Assembly (NCBI GenBank): GCA_935421135.1
Contig: OW285190.1
Coordinates: forward strand, 14,332,501-14,396,500
DNA length: 64,000 nucleotides
From: Bugulina stolonifera
Lineage: Eukaryota > Bryozoa > Gymnolaemata > Cheilostomatida > Bugulidae
Reading direction: 5' to 3'
Position numbers and translations under genes: made by a program. Below, piece after piece: positions 1-13,690 of the stretch (its first letter is position 1; each line of letters begins with the position of its first letter). Under the pieces are notes generated by a model. It was not told the DNA's origin. It saw only the letters and a program-made list of their open reading frames with translations, and did not search any database.

Positions 1-464
1 GCTTTGTGTTGGTGTAATCACAACAAGGGCACATGTGAAGCAATGATTTGGTCACTATTATTATAATATCTCAAAATTACAAAACATATTAATTATGGAC
101 TTGTGGAAAGTTCAGGTTAACCATGAAGCCATGAGAGTGAGTGTGAACAGCCAAAGTTTTCAGATAAGTAGAATGTTTTGTAGCTCTGAAATCATATCCA
201 TGCTTCATCATGAAAGTGGGCGGAGATATTATCCAAACTAACCAGCCAATCAGATTAGCTCATATATACAGCTATTGTTCAACTAATCCCTTTAGATATT
301 GAAATAATTTCTCCAGCTATTAGAATAATATAGGATGCACCATTCAGCAAGCAGCAGAGCTACCAGCTGACCAGAAAACTGTTGTTTTGCTTTGTCGCTG
401 CTATTGATATCTTTGTATACAAAGGTAATAGGTGTATAATTGGTGGCACAAGTGTGACATCATC
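1..464. other. Upstream flank of the first gene
   Basis: AT-rich sequence with no convincing exon on either strand. It lies directly 5' of the first ATG of the membrane-protein gene and probably contains its promoter and 5' UTR. I could not pick out a clear TATA box or transcription start. Confidence 0.4.
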
Positions 465-3400
465 ATGGGGTGCTCTAGTCTAAGCGTTGGCAGGTCACAC
501 ATCATATGGACTTGTAGCAGCATACCTGTTAGGATGTGTCGGATAGCACTCCTCCTGACACTCTTCTCTATCAATATACATGTGTCTAGTCAAAGAATTC
601 CTAAGCTAAGGGAATGTAGACCAGAACACAAAGCTAAAGGATTAAAAGAGTACTACGTACCTATAGAGAATAACGATGGTAAGTTTGCTCTAATATTTCT
701 TACACTTGTCATGAAATAATCTGAAAATTTTACCTCATTGTGACTATAATTACCTACTTCTACAAAATTACTAGCATCCCAACTTATGACAGATAAAATA
801 ACGGCAGCATGTCTAAAAAGTTTGTCAACCCCTTTAACAAGATAGGGATCCCCTTACATTAAAACATTATAAAACTAAAAAGCTAAGTTAGTATTTTGTT
901 ACAACTGACTGTATAGTAACCTACACCCGTAACATATAGACAATCGATAGACAACAACTAGCAGCATGGGAGTAGAATGAATTTACTTCTAGTAACTTCA
1001 TTAGGTTCCAATATATACTACAATCACATAATGCATAATAATATTATGATAAGATTACCACTTATGTGGTCATGTTGGAAATTACATTATACTCAGTGTA
1101 ACTCAGCCAGTATATTAACTTATCTTATATCAATGATATTTATTCTTACATATTCAATGATAGATAGGCCTATACTTGCATATACGTACTAATAGTCAGT
1201 ACGCTGTACTAAAATGTATAGTTGCATACCACTGCAAGTGATGAGAAAATAAGATTGCACAAAATACAATATAAAAGACATTGAGTCAAAGTGAGATTGG
1301 CTGCAATTCAATTGCCTGGCGATGTGCTGCAGATATTTTGCACATTAAATAATACTTCATAATGAAGCTAAAAACAGGATATTGTAACTGCTCTGTGTCA
1401 TCATCCATGAGGTGACACCAAGTTGTTAAAGGTTGCAGGTGTTTGTTTCAGTAATAATTGTGTATCCGCTCATCTGCTAGGGGACTGGAACTGTGCAGTA
1501 CAGAATTGATGTCATTAGAAGGTGGAAAGGATTGAGGATTGAGTAGGACTTCTTAACTACTTAGCCAAGTGTAAATCTCATGACAGTGGAACCTAGATAT
1601 AAACTATCCCTAGATATCAATTATACAGATTAATGGTTACTTGAGTTTTTAGAAGTATTAAAACTGCTCTCATTGCTTCGTTATTCTACCCTTGGGTTGG
1701 TAGTTTGGCTGGTAGAAGATTTTGTTTGGCCTTTTTATCTGGACAATTGTTTGTGAATCAAAAGTGGCTCAAATAACTTTTACATGTTTTAACAAACAGT
1801 TGTTGGGCGATTAGTATAATTCACACATCAATTATGGAAAGATAGCTTTGAAGTTGACAATCATATGATTTTAAAATGCAAAATTGATTGACAGTTTGTA
1901 TATTGATGACAGCTCTCTCTGTCTGCTGCGACTACTTGCACACAAATTGATTGTATATCCATGGACACTTCACAACATATTAATTGTGATGAGAAACACT
2001 ACAATTAATTCAACTCTATGATAGCTTCTCTCTTTTTATCAACAAGAACTTGATAGCATAATTCTAATCGTAACTGCTATAAGAGCCAGTTTATTCAATT
2101 ATCTCACTCCTTGGTCGATCTAATTAGTTGTCTCAATGATAAAGCTTGTGATGGGGCTATAGTCGGATTGATTGCTAATTTTCTACAAGCGTCACTCGTT
2201 ATCACTGACATATGTTAGCATAGTGATAGCAGAGTCTCCTCTGAGCAGTCGATAAGTTTTAGATCACCGTCACCCTATCAGTAAAATTGTCTCTAAATAT
2301 TGTAAGCACTCCTTATTGGCTGTTCAGGTTCGTCGTCAGTCGTGATTCTGTATTCAGAGATTGTTTTATTTCAAATATTCAACTTTTTCTAAAAGATTCC
2401 AGTCAAGAGTTCTTCTACTTGTATTTATTACTCTCCCGTGTGACTTGAAAATAATCTATTTCTTACACAGTAGAGTTGTCTGCTCTTGTGATAACATTTG
2501 TTATGAAACACTGGGGTATATTATATAATTATGATTAATTAACACGATATAATTATGGTAATATTTCATAATGATCCCACATGTACAGCTGTAAAATAGT
2601 ATTATATTTATATTTTGTCTGCAAAATCGTTAGTAGACTTCTTATTCGATTCTGAAACATGATTTCAAGTTGTTTGTACATTGGATTTAGAGACTTGAGC
2701 GGCTTATCATCCTTTGTTAGTCAAGAAGACATCTCCAACTACATAAGTTGAACAATTAACACCTTTGTCAAGCTCCACTAATAGGTAGATAGAGTCAACA
2801 GGTATTTTTTATACAGCTTCCAGACAGCTGAATAAGTAACATTAATTCATTATTGTGGTGACCTCAATTTCTAGATGTGGTCTAAATATACATTAAGTCA
2901 AGCAAAACCCATATTTGAATCACTCCATTAACTCTTTGATGTTGGGAACTGCTAAAATTATTACCTTAAATTGTTGAAAAGGATTGATAGAGAAATATGA
3001 TCTCTCTTAAAAGGTGAATCCATTAATACCACAGTTAATTCTCAGTTTGTACAACACAAAAGGGAAGCAAGTAATTGAAGCGAACCACTTAAATATCTAG
3101 ATTTATGGACCATTCTATTCCTGTATATTATTAAACCAACATATAATCAATTCAACTTTTAAGTTCAAATAATATTTGTTGAGTAGTAACTAAGTAAATA
3201 ATATTCCATGATTGAATTTCAATTTATTATATCCAATTTATTCATTCAGTGATTGAGTTATAACTCTGGATTTAGTCAGCAGAGATAGTTACATGTATAA
3301 TGTAATGAAGCAATCAAACTGATTATATCATTGCAGAAAGTAATTGCTAAAACATGCTGCCAGAAGATGCTATTGCTGTCTTCTTCTCTAATTAGTTAAT

Positions 3401-6400
3401 AATAATGTCAACAAATGCTGCATTGTAAACAGTGGATGTTTGATAGCTGCTGGAGTCTAGAACACACAAGTAGGTCTCTGGTGATAGTGTGACATTCTCT
3501 GTCTGTTGAACTTGTGATGCCAACTTACCAATTTGTAAACAAATAGACCATAAATTAGTAACATTAAATGATCAAAAGACTTGATTAGTTGAAACATACT
3601 AGTGTGCATGTAAATTCCTAGTTGTATATACTTGGGCTATCTGTAGAATCATGTAATGCAGATGTCAGATTCACAAGACTCTATTTAATCTACCTCGCAT
3701 GTTAGAGAGCAATCATTTAATATACTAATTATATAGTTCCGTTCTAATTTAATACCAACGGCTGTGAATGCAGGCGGCAAGTTAATGCTTCCAACTGCTG
3801 TTATTCCAAGACTGTCCAACTGTTCATTTATAAATTATTGATCAAGCTCGCCTGCAGTGAGATGTAAAAACATGACTTTGTGTCAAGGAAAAATTCTATA
3901 GGAGATTACACCTATCATAACATATCCAAAATTCTGATTTCATCACTAAGGGGAAATAAATGGCAGCTAACATTCATCATCTGATAACTACCTGTGATAT
4001 CAAGACGCAGGTGCTTGCCAACCCATGTCATATTATAATACATAGGCCTATATGATCTTCTTACGTTTACAACAAATCCCTGTATATCAATATTTTCATA
4101 ACTAATAATGGATAGTGTGGAGCTCTTAAGCAAATGATATTGTCAAACAAACATTGCATGAGCGTAATATTCACTTAGAGCCTTACAAATGCAAGAGATT
4201 GTAGATCTTATCATAATTGGCGATTGTCTAGCAGCTCTATAGCAATTCTAACACCAGTTCGAAGACGGCCAAATATTTTGCTTGTCATATTGTTAAACTA
4301 TTAATCACATTTACCAACTTACAAACAGTCTGTGTTTATGCATGTTCAACATTCTTTATCATTAATTTATGATAAAATCAGTCAGTTTGTCATTGTAACT
4401 GTCAGTTGACTTGGATTAAACAACAAACTATACCCAACCTATTCTGTTGCTGCAATGACAATCTGCTTGACTACTAAATACATAAAAAAACTAAAACTTT
4501 TAATCTGGTCAAATATTTCGATTGCTCCTTTTGATGGAACTGTCACTTTTCAATGTTTCAAACCACTAGAATTTTATTTAAAATTTTGTAGTATGTTCCC
4601 AACAATAGATTTGCTTGGCCAATAATATTGGGAGATGAAGGAGTGATAATAGTATCAATTAGCAGGTTTGAAGAAGGTTTGTGGTGTTGATCTCTTTGCA
4701 TAGAGCTCTCCACAGCGTACTGTATCCCTCTAAAGTGTGACGAAGCAAACACTTGTAGCTTCAGCCCAGAAAGTGTCATAAAAACAATAGGGATGACGGA
4801 TATAACCCGCTTCTGAACTTTTTCATGACTTGTAACAAATGAGAGCAATGTGTTTTTTACACAAAGGTGTTAAAAATACTCGAGTTGAAAAGTCAAACAT
4901 GTAAACCTTTCATGAGATGGCATGCAAATATTTTTACAATAAAATAAATATCCTGTGACAATTGAAGGCTCCAGAGGTGGAGACAATTTCTATCTAACAA
5001 ATAATTTTATTAGCAAGCAATGTTGCACATTTGTGTTATGAGTATTACAAAAGAAATGTAGTCATAGAAAATCTGCCAAGTTGCCTCTATATCAAGGGAT
5101 AAAGATTAGAGATTATGAACAAATCTGTTACCGATAAATCAAGTTTTTGTCAAGCCTCATTAGGTTTTCCTAAAATGCATTCTGACTGACTACATTTGCT
5201 ATATCATTCAGTAACATACCGTGCATCAGGATAGTGTATCAGTATATCAGTAATTCAAACTAGTTACTATCTAAGAGACTTGCACTAACTAAATGAAATT
5301 TCTAACACTTGAATTCATTAGAATCGAGACTACTATCCTACAGGGGAGATAACAAACAGACGTTACAGTTGGTAGCGTGATATCTAACCCATACTTAGCT
5401 GAGTACAGGGTATTAGATGCATGATTGATTATTGTGATATCCAGTAGAGGAGGCATGAAACCTGAATCTGATGTACTGAAATAAAGCTTACGATATCATG
5501 TGTACCTTCAGTCTTCCTATTTTGATTCAATAAACCAGAATTCCATACATTCTAGCATATGTGTGATCTTTAAGGCTTGACTAACCGACTAACGAAACTG
5601 TATATTTTATATTTTTAGTATCGTGTGGGTTCAATGTAACGTTCCCTATAGATGATGGAGAAGTAGTAAACGTCATAGATATTAGAAACTGTGAAAACTA
5701 CTTCAGATGTACTAAAAATTCTTGCGATCACTGTCCATGTGGTGACGGGGAAACATTCAATCCAGTGACCAGGAGGTGTGACACTAGCAATGCTCCATGT
5801 GAGTGCGTTGGCACTACCACCCAACCCACTACTACTGTTAGAACTACTACTAAGCCTCCTGCACCAGAAACGACAACTAAGAAGAAGGTATTAGTGGATG
5901 CTGGTGTTGGGATGGGACAAGGAAGTGGGGACAACTCCAATGATAAAGATGAATCCCCAGTAAGCTCTGAGGTTATAATCATAGCAGCGATAGTATCAGC
6001 AACAGTCATCGTTATCGTGGTAATCGTCATGGCAGTGTTCTGTTGGCAGAGACGACAAGGTCAACCTGCGTAAGTATTGAAATATTTTTTATATTAACTA
6101 ACCTGTTCTTGCTGCCCCAAGCTAGGTAGACTTTGAACCACTGAACCAGACGGCAGCACTAGCAACAAAAAATTGACTGCAGCTGCACTATTGTTTCCAA
6201 GGGGGTGTCATAAACAGTGATATAAAAAATATTGGTACATACTTATTTTCAAGAACAAATTACTCCGGCTGGGATTTGAGTTAAAGCTTGAAGCAACTTG
6301 AAATTGAAGTAGCTTTGCTGCCAGATATAAAATTACTTATCTGAATAAATTCAATTGTATTTTGAAGGTATTGATATAATTCCCATATACCCACTTAGTT

Positions 6401-9400
6401 ACAGAATTCATGTGTGAGCCTGTGGGAAGTTTACATAGTAATATTTGATCTAAAATTCCTCCATAGTTCTCATTCAGTTTGGATAACACTCCATACTCGC
6501 TGCTACATCTTGAGCTTAATTAATGTTATGCAACCATTGTTGTTACGGATACTTCAACCTTGAACCTGTTTCAGCTTCGTAACATAGAAAACAACATTTC
6601 ATTACAACTATAAATACTCAATAAAATGGTAACAGCTTTCATTTCTCAACTTAAGGAGGTGCTGTAATTAGCAGGGTCTAGTTTCACCTGAACATCTACT
6701 TATACTAACTAGCCATATTATTATGAATAAGATATTTCTATCTGCTCAGATATAAAAATATTTGCCACCAATGAAGTCTTTGATCTGACCTCAGAGCCAT
6801 CCTTTGGCCACCACATTTAGTAATTATTCCCAACCTTCTGCGCATAACATTTATTTTAATCAGTTACATCAGATTGTGTGATTGATGTCCCCCAACTATA
6901 CCACATCATTAGCTGCTCACATGTTTGTATCAAAACCACACTTATCATGCATAATAGTTGTATATTTAATGGCCGAAATGTGCATGCCTATCCTGATATA
7001 TATTTTAGCAAATGGCATTTCATCATCTCTTTCTCAGATTCCATGTCCATTTTTGATGATGTTTCAAACTTTATCAGCTACAATATTTATTCAATATAAT
7101 GATTTATAATTCAATAGAGTGAGAGTAAAAAACAAGCCTGTTCCACCGAAGCTGTCTTCTCACACTGCAACACATGATGGATATTCTTCTTCTATACCTC
7201 CATCAGAAAAACACGTCTATGCAGAGATCGACGAGAGAATGGTAAGCAGCATATCTGTTCATATTGTGATTCACCTGTGGTTCTCATTGAAACTCATTCC
7301 AGTTCTACACCACCCACTTCTCTATGCTAATAAAATTAAGATTAATTGAAATAATTTAAATTACAGCCTAGGTTAACTAATAAAATAAATTTTAATCTAA
7401 ATACAATGTAAAAATTAAAAGCTGGGGCTTAGAAATCTGTTTCGGTTGTACAAGTTCAAGAGGATTATCAATAGTTATCATAACACAAGGCTAAACGCTG
7501 GAGGGTTATGGGTGAACAGAAGAGCGATACTGAGGAACAGTATTAGCTAAATAAACTTATAAATTACTGTAAAAAAGTCATTAGTAAAATAATTGTATTA
7601 AAATACAATTATTTTAATTTACTAATGTGCTTAATGTATGAAGAACCAGTTTAATACAATATTATTTAATGAAATATCAGTGATTTTCATTAAAATTAAT
7701 TTTTCTTGGTGTTTATCACTGTTATATCAAGGAGTTATATCATGGGTATTCTCTTAATTTCCTCTTGAGCTTATAACATTATTACTTGATGGCATCCAGC
7801 TTTCAGATGCAGATAAATCAGTTAATTTAATAAATTTAAAACTGCCCATGAATTGGATTGGCCTACAATTGAATGCATTTCATACTATAGGGCCTATATG
7901 CCATTAGACCTCTAATAATATTTTCTGACCGACATGTAGCATCCTATCCTGTTAGGTGTCAGAGCAGCTGTGCCAGGAACAAGTAATATACTAAAAGAAC
8001 TAGTGATAGACAGCAATGCCCCCAGGGCACACATATACATATCCTCATTAACTCCATATCCCTCTCCACAATTACTGCCGATTGTGGCTGATGAATTAAG
8101 CAAATATAAATATATTTGCTAATGACATGAGCTGCCTTGCAGCTACTCACTTAAGGCTGATTTACATATAGCGTATTCAGTTAATATCCTGAAGATAGGG
8201 GTGGATACTCATATCATTGTAGGCCTAATAACTAGTGTCTAAACTCCCCATGCGTAGAGCAGCTGCAATAGAGTGACCACAAGGTCACTGTCTTGGGTCA
8301 CTTCTCATTGGTCAACAATTTTATGCAGATTAGTTTTTCGAAATGTTTTAGCATGGGAATTGTTGTAATAACTTGTCTGTTCAGTTGTGAACAGTGAATA
8401 TGATATCAGCTTATGTACAACTAGGATACTACATAATATACTGTATGTACATAATTACAGTCTACTTGATTAGAAAAATTCTAGTTGCTGCCTTCAGAGA
8501 TAGCCCTAATTTTATAATTATATGGCCGAAGACATAATTGATAAAAACTTTTAATTAAAATATTATTTAAAGTGTCTGGCTGCAATTATTACACATTATA
8601 CTAGTCTGAGAGTTGCCACAGGGTGTGTGCTTTACCATTGACTTATGTTTCCACTGGTATAGAATTTGAATAACCTGGGCAGTCAGTGGTCTGTTTAATA
8701 TTCATAAGCAGGTTACTATGCACCCATAACATTGACTTCTATAAATTAAAAAAGCCTGCCTAAAATTTTATGAAATGCTCTGGGCTAATTTTGACATTTG
8801 AAACCCATGTTATGTTGCTCTGTCTACGCATAGTAATGAGTTCAGTTAGGATCTTCAGTCTTTATATTTTTGGGACAAATAAATTTAATTAACCATTGAA
8901 CTAGATGTGAACTTTTATAAACCTTATAAGACATGCTTGTGCTTAGTATCATAACAGCACCAAGCTGAGCCATAATTTCCTTGCACAGTTCGAGGCTGAC
9001 ACTTGATAGCCAGTCTCCTCAGGCGCTGTTATTCCACTTAAACTTTTCTACATCTATGCAAACACAGAAACTCTTGTCTCTGTTAGAACATCATATTTTT
9101 AGTAAAATCCTTGAGACTCAAGCTGAGAACATATATTTATATTGAAATGATACCCAATGGAACACACACCTAGCAGGAAATCCCATGTATTATACTTTCT
9201 TCATATATATTTTATTTAGACGTTGATACGAGAGATTAAAATGTGAGATCAATATTGAATATAGTCCCTCCCCTCCAAGTCGTCAGCTTAAATACATTTG
9301 CTACTAACATCTGAAATTCCGGCAGCGTTCCCTGCTATCAGGGTTACTGGCATCTATCAACTCCCTTCCGCACACAATATTCCACAGCATTTAATAATAA

Positions 9401-10322
9401 AATTAAGACTACTTGTCTCAATCTGTTGTCAATGGGTAGCTGTTATCAACTCTGCACTTATACTCTGTTTGTACTAGCTATCTCATGTCGTGTACTAATC
9501 CGATGTTTCCACCAGCTCCTACTGTTCTCCCACCCTATACATATTTGCATTGGTTATCAGGGTAGGTTAAGCTGCTACCAGTGTACAAGTTAGATTTTAT
9601 ACAAGTTGTTATCTACTTTCATTAAAACCATTAGAGGGGTTCACCATCTTCTGCTCATAAATATCATCTCCGTGTTTAATCTGGGCTTTACTCAAAGATT
9701 GTTTATTATATTCAACTATTCTTCATCAACTCAGTGGTTGATTTAAGGTGATACGACAAGATTATGCTCCAACATTGTGGTTTTCACACCAAATTCCAAG
9801 CTGCTATTATTTGATATATTATATGTAATTACATAGCACCTCTTGATTAAAGCAGTCATTCCTATTCATAGAATTCTGTTCTGTTGTTAGGTGAACCATG
9901 GAAATAAGCATTGGCAACATGGAGGATCATTGAGAGCACCGCCCCTTCCTGATCATCAGCCACCAAACTCTCCAGCCTTTACAGGAACGTGCCCGCACCA
10001 CCACCAACACAATCGTACAGACAGTGGGGTAGGCTCTACAGATACAAGTTTTACTGCTAACTACCATCGTAGAACATTTCAGCCTATACATCCTCCTCAT
10101 AGCATCCCAATAGGGGTAGCCTACAATGAGAGGACTGGGGACTTGCATTGCTGTGGTGATGACCTGTACCATGGCAGAGAAGACAGCAGTGTATCGGCTG
10201 ACTCGCAATACAGTCATTCTAGCAATCCCACCTCTCTAGACAGCCACGACGTAGATATGAAGACGCCATTGCATTCCCATCCCGCAAAGCAAAACTATAT
10301 TAGCAAACAAGTTTATATATGA
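465..10322 (+). CDS. Single-pass membrane protein with peritrophin-like chitin-binding domain
   Basis: Four exons join in frame: 534 (or 465)-678, 5619-6069, 7118-7241 and 9891-10322, with GT-AG introns and phases 1, 2 and 0. From the ATG at 534 the product is 383 residues and starts with a clean signal peptide (MCRIALLLTLFSI...); the in-frame ATG at 465 would add 23 residues and spoil it, so I prefer 534. Residues about 50-111 carry a cysteine pattern like the peritrophin/CBM14 chitin-binding fold (NCENYFRC, then CPCGDGETFNP, then CD and C-E-C). A Thr/Pro-rich stalk follows, then a membrane helix near 167-190 (VIIIAAIVSATVIV...) with a WQRR stop-transfer signal. The tail has a PVPPKL SH3-type site, VYAEI, His-rich stretches, DSGVGS (fits the beta-TrCP degron pattern DSGxxS) and ends KQVYI, a possible class II PDZ ligand. 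I see no known orthologue. Ligand and role are inference: surface recognition or adhesion with tail signalling. Confidence 0.78.
679..5618 (+). other. 4.9-kb first intron of the membrane-protein gene
   Basis: Begins with gtaagt after a phase-1 codon base and ends at atttttag before 5619. It is AT-rich, with scattered short open frames on both strands (for example 3915-4133 and 4558-4848 minus) that lack coding character or splice support. I see no nested gene, RNA gene or clear transposon in it. Confidence 0.6.
7583..7628. repeat. Short AT-rich inverted repeat
   Basis: Arms of the type AAAATAATTGTATT and its complement flank a tiny AAAA loop, and the flanks TTAGTA/TACTAA extend the pairing. 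It lies in the third intron of the membrane-protein gene. It could be a degenerate foldback remnant; no function is implied. Confidence 0.5.
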
Positions 10323-10974
10323 CTATGGGACGATTAACAGTTCATAATAGAGTCTCTCGTGGATTAAATTTAGGAGCTCAAGCTATTGAAATTTTTGTTA
10401 CTAGGAGTTATCCTATCACGTAGTTGTAGTTGTAAGCATGCATATCATATTGTGCATTAATTTATCATTATTCTTTCTTTATTATTGTTGAAGTATCCTT
10501 ATTTTTATGCGTACCAATTGCAATTGATTCAAGTAGCTGTTAGATTAAATGTATTTTTTTGCTCAAGTTATGAAAATTGTATTAATATTGATATTGGACA
10601 GACCCTAGCATCTATTACGCTCTCATGCATTCCTAAATTGGCAATTTTTGTCAGCAATTCATTGTAAATTATATGCATTACAACAACACTGGCGTTTAAT
10701 TGTGTTTTCTGAAAGCCATTATTGCCAAAACTATATTATCTATTTTTCTAAATCATTGTACATAATTTATTTACAAACATCATATTATTATAACGCATCA
10801 CTACATATCAAGCACTTAGTGTTCTCAGCAATACAAAAATTTCAAAATTAAATCAAAATTGTTTTCTTGTATGTAAACCTTTAAGTCAGGTCCTCCTACC
10901 TCTATGAATGTTCTAGTAGTTGGAGAAATCTGGCTAATGACTACATAGTGTGTAGTAAGCATGGTATTTTTTCA
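10323..10974 (+). other. 3' flank of the first gene
   Basis: AT-rich sequence after the TGA at 10320-10322, probably the 3' UTR and then intergenic DNA. Small open frames at 10485-10851 look like chance frames. I could not assign a poly(A) site with confidence. Confidence 0.4.
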
Positions 10975-11443
10975 AAATCATCCACAATGCGAATTAGCAT
11001 TTTGGATTGTGGATGATTTGATTTCACCCAATGAGGGATCAAAAACTGTTATCCTCGGTCACGTTTCTCATTCACTACAGAACTAGAACTCCGAAAAATG
11101 TAAAATAAAATATAAAATTATTTTATTCTTACTTTTATTTGTTTTACACAATTTTTGCAAACGGAAGTATTTATTTTATTCATCAGTTAAAATAAATATT
11201 TTAATATAATAATTTAAACTCATGATTGATTGAAAATTCGTGGTTCTGAACACGTGACAGTAACGTGACAAGTAAAAATTGGCCAATCACAAATTAGCGA
11301 GTTGCGAATTAGCTGATTCAACCCAGCTAATGCGAATTCGCATGTTTTCCGCGAATTCGCACATATTTTGCGATTCTGCGAATTCGCCACTGGCCAAAAT
11401 TCGCTTTTCGCTAAAAATTCGCTGCAGTGTGGCCTACGCATTA
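10975..11443 (-). mobile_element. MITE copy 1 of the GCGAATTCGC-rich family
   Basis: Inverted and partly decayed relative of the element at 45631-46193. Shared blocks, in reverse orientation, include GGTGAAATCA, TGATCCCTCATTGG, CGGAGTTCTAGTTCTG, CACGTGACAGTAACGTGAC and many GCGAATTCGC variants, ending CAGTGTGGCCTACGCATTA. The left end lacks the expected terminal repeat. It is replaced by a small hairpin (AATCATCCACAAT and its complement), so this copy appears truncated or rearranged there. There is no transposase, so it is non-autonomous. Confidence 0.75.
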
Positions 11444-12461
11444 GACATAATTAACACTTGTTTGGAAGTTATCTTCTCTTTCTGATATTGTTATTATTAT
11501 CATATTATTAGCAAATCTTTTGTATTTTTTGTGGAAGTTCATGTAATCAGTCCACTACAAAATACTTTATTGTTACAAGACATATGTAAGACATAAAGTT
11601 GTCACCTCAAGCACCTGAGACATCACAACATATTTCAGGATTCTAGATCCATGAGAGTGAGACAATGCAGCGGTCAATGCATCAACTATCTTTGTTTGTT
11701 TACAAGCCCAGGGCTGTTGTTATGGTACCAGCATTACCTGTATGCTTTATTTTTTTAGCTTTACCAAAAGCCTGCTAAATTGTATTCTTTTCATGTAGGC
11801 CACATTAAGAAAGTTTGTAACCATAATAATGTTTATAGCTGATACCATCATGGTGTATTAGTGGAGCTTCAATGATATAACAACACGTAGTAAAAGGAGT
11901 GATACACATATTCTGTATAATTATATTGCATGTAGGTAAGGTACTGAAATAGTAGTTTTTACTAATACTTATCCAGTCTACAGCACTGTTTCATGTGTGT
12001 GCACTAGTCTTCAGGACTTGGATATATATATTATCCAGTCCAGTGAAAACTGCACCTTATCTAATATATGCATTTGATCTATTTTATAATATTATTTATT
12101 ATAAAATATTAAGTTCTTCATTAATTTTCATTTTATAAAACTACATGTAATTTAAATTTATTCTGCATAATTATATAGCTATTGCTACTGGAAAAATGAT
12201 GTAATACAATTATTAAGCCAATGTGATAAAATATACTTTTGAAGTAGTCCCCTCTTTCTTATGGCAAACATGAGAGGACAACTTGAAGATATATGGCAAT
12301 ATTGATGTTCAAGCATGGAAAAGGTAGTTAGTCGTATTGCACTACATACAGTAATACACATGTAGACTAATAATGCATACAAGGTATTGTTGGTTTTTTT
12401 AGTCTATGTTTATGAAAGGAATACTTCACACTAAAATATTCCACAAGAAAGTCGGCTACTG
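11444..12461. other. Intergenic AT-rich DNA
   Basis: No open frame with coding character and no structured RNA were recognised. Contains ordinary AT-rich low-complexity patches near 12080-12170. Confidence 0.4.
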
Positions 12462-12789
12462 TTAAGGCTCGGCTACACGAGAGGCCGATTGTTCTTTGTC
12501 GGCCTTCGGAGCCTCGTTCTAGAGAAACTGGCGCGCCATTTGTTCGGCTATGCAAAGACCACATGTTGGTCTTCTCAAGCCATGGCATCACAGAGTGCTG
12601 TTGTGATTGGTTGATATTAGATACAAGACTCCAATTATATAATTTGTTTAGAATAAGCTTTGGTGATTGGCTGGATATTAATTAAGGCCACTAGTGGGCC
12701 AGTACCACGTATTGCCTATAGAGCCATGCCAATGACCAACGAAGGTGCTCTGCCGAAGCTCATGGCCTCTCGTGTACCCGAGACTTTAA
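12462..12789. mobile_element. piggyBac-like MITE with TTAA ends
   Basis: TTAA at 12462-12465 and at 12786-12789 flank a roughly 320-bp core. The terminal repeats are GGCTCGGCTACACGAGAGGCC-like on the left (starting 12466) and AGTCTCGGGTACACGAGAGGCC-like as the reverse complement on the right. TTAA target duplication is characteristic of piggyBac elements, and the absence of an open frame makes this a MITE. Assignment rests on the TTAA and the terminal repeats only. Confidence 0.75.
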
Positions 12790-13690
12790 CCTTCCTACGA
12801 TTGTAATAATTGTATACTCGTTTATATTTTGTAGTGATCTATTTATTGTTTAGTGTCTATGTCATATTATATGAGCTGGTGGCAGTTTTATAAGATTGTT
12901 TGTTGTACTTGCTAATATAAATTTTGTACAACAAGTAATACATTCTGATGCAATGTGTGTGTCCTTCCTAAGCATTTGCTTATATACCAGTTTTACAAAT
13001 TTGAAATTTTCATGTAGTGAAAAAAGAGACTACAAATAGCTCTATCATATTGGCATTGTACACAAAGCATATGTTTTTATTCAAAAACTATAAATTGTGA
13101 ATTATATTAGGCTATTCATGTTTCTAAATTGTGAGTTGTAATACATTAGATTATTTAGCCTAGTCACATTGTTATAATAGTATCTATTACAGTACTATAT
13201 CAGCAGCAAAGGTTCAATTCTACGAGTTGCCCGCCCTATATTAGCATTCGTTGGAGCCATAGAGTTATCTCTCCATGGTTGAAGCTACGAATTACAGTTA
13301 GAAAACCACACTTTTATTTACAAATATTGGTTTAAGCGCATGCGTACTGTAAACGGATGCAGCATGCTATTATTTACCAAAATTCATAGAGGTAACTTTA
13401 AAATTAAAGTGTATAAAATAAAAATTTATTTTGATCAAAGTACCTAGATATCTCGTAACTTTGCTATTAGTTACTAGCGGCTTGATTGGTTCTTTTAAGT
13501 TTGTCATGTGCATAGGGCACAGCCCAGTTAGTGATCTCCTGTAGTTACAGGCTCCCTTTCACACACATTCACATTGTGACTTGTCACAATTACAACTGAA
13601 AACAGTAATTATTTGTATAAGATAATCATAATAATCGATAATCAATGATTTGATAATTATAAGATAATCATAATCATAATTAATTATTTT
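12790..13690. other. Intergenic DNA with AT-simple sequence
   Basis: No gene seen. The last about 80 bases (13610-13690) are a degenerate ATAATC/TAATCA simple repeat that forms the landing site of the following hAT element. Confidence 0.4.

Noticed and set aside
5728..6030. 100-codon minus-strand open frame
   Set aside because: Antisense shadow of the exon coding the Thr-rich stalk and membrane helix; low-complexity Val/Thr composition follows from the sense codons.
13610..13690. Possible origin or matrix-attachment element in ATAATC repeats
   Set aside because: Simple AT-rich repeats are common across the window; nothing specific supports such a role.
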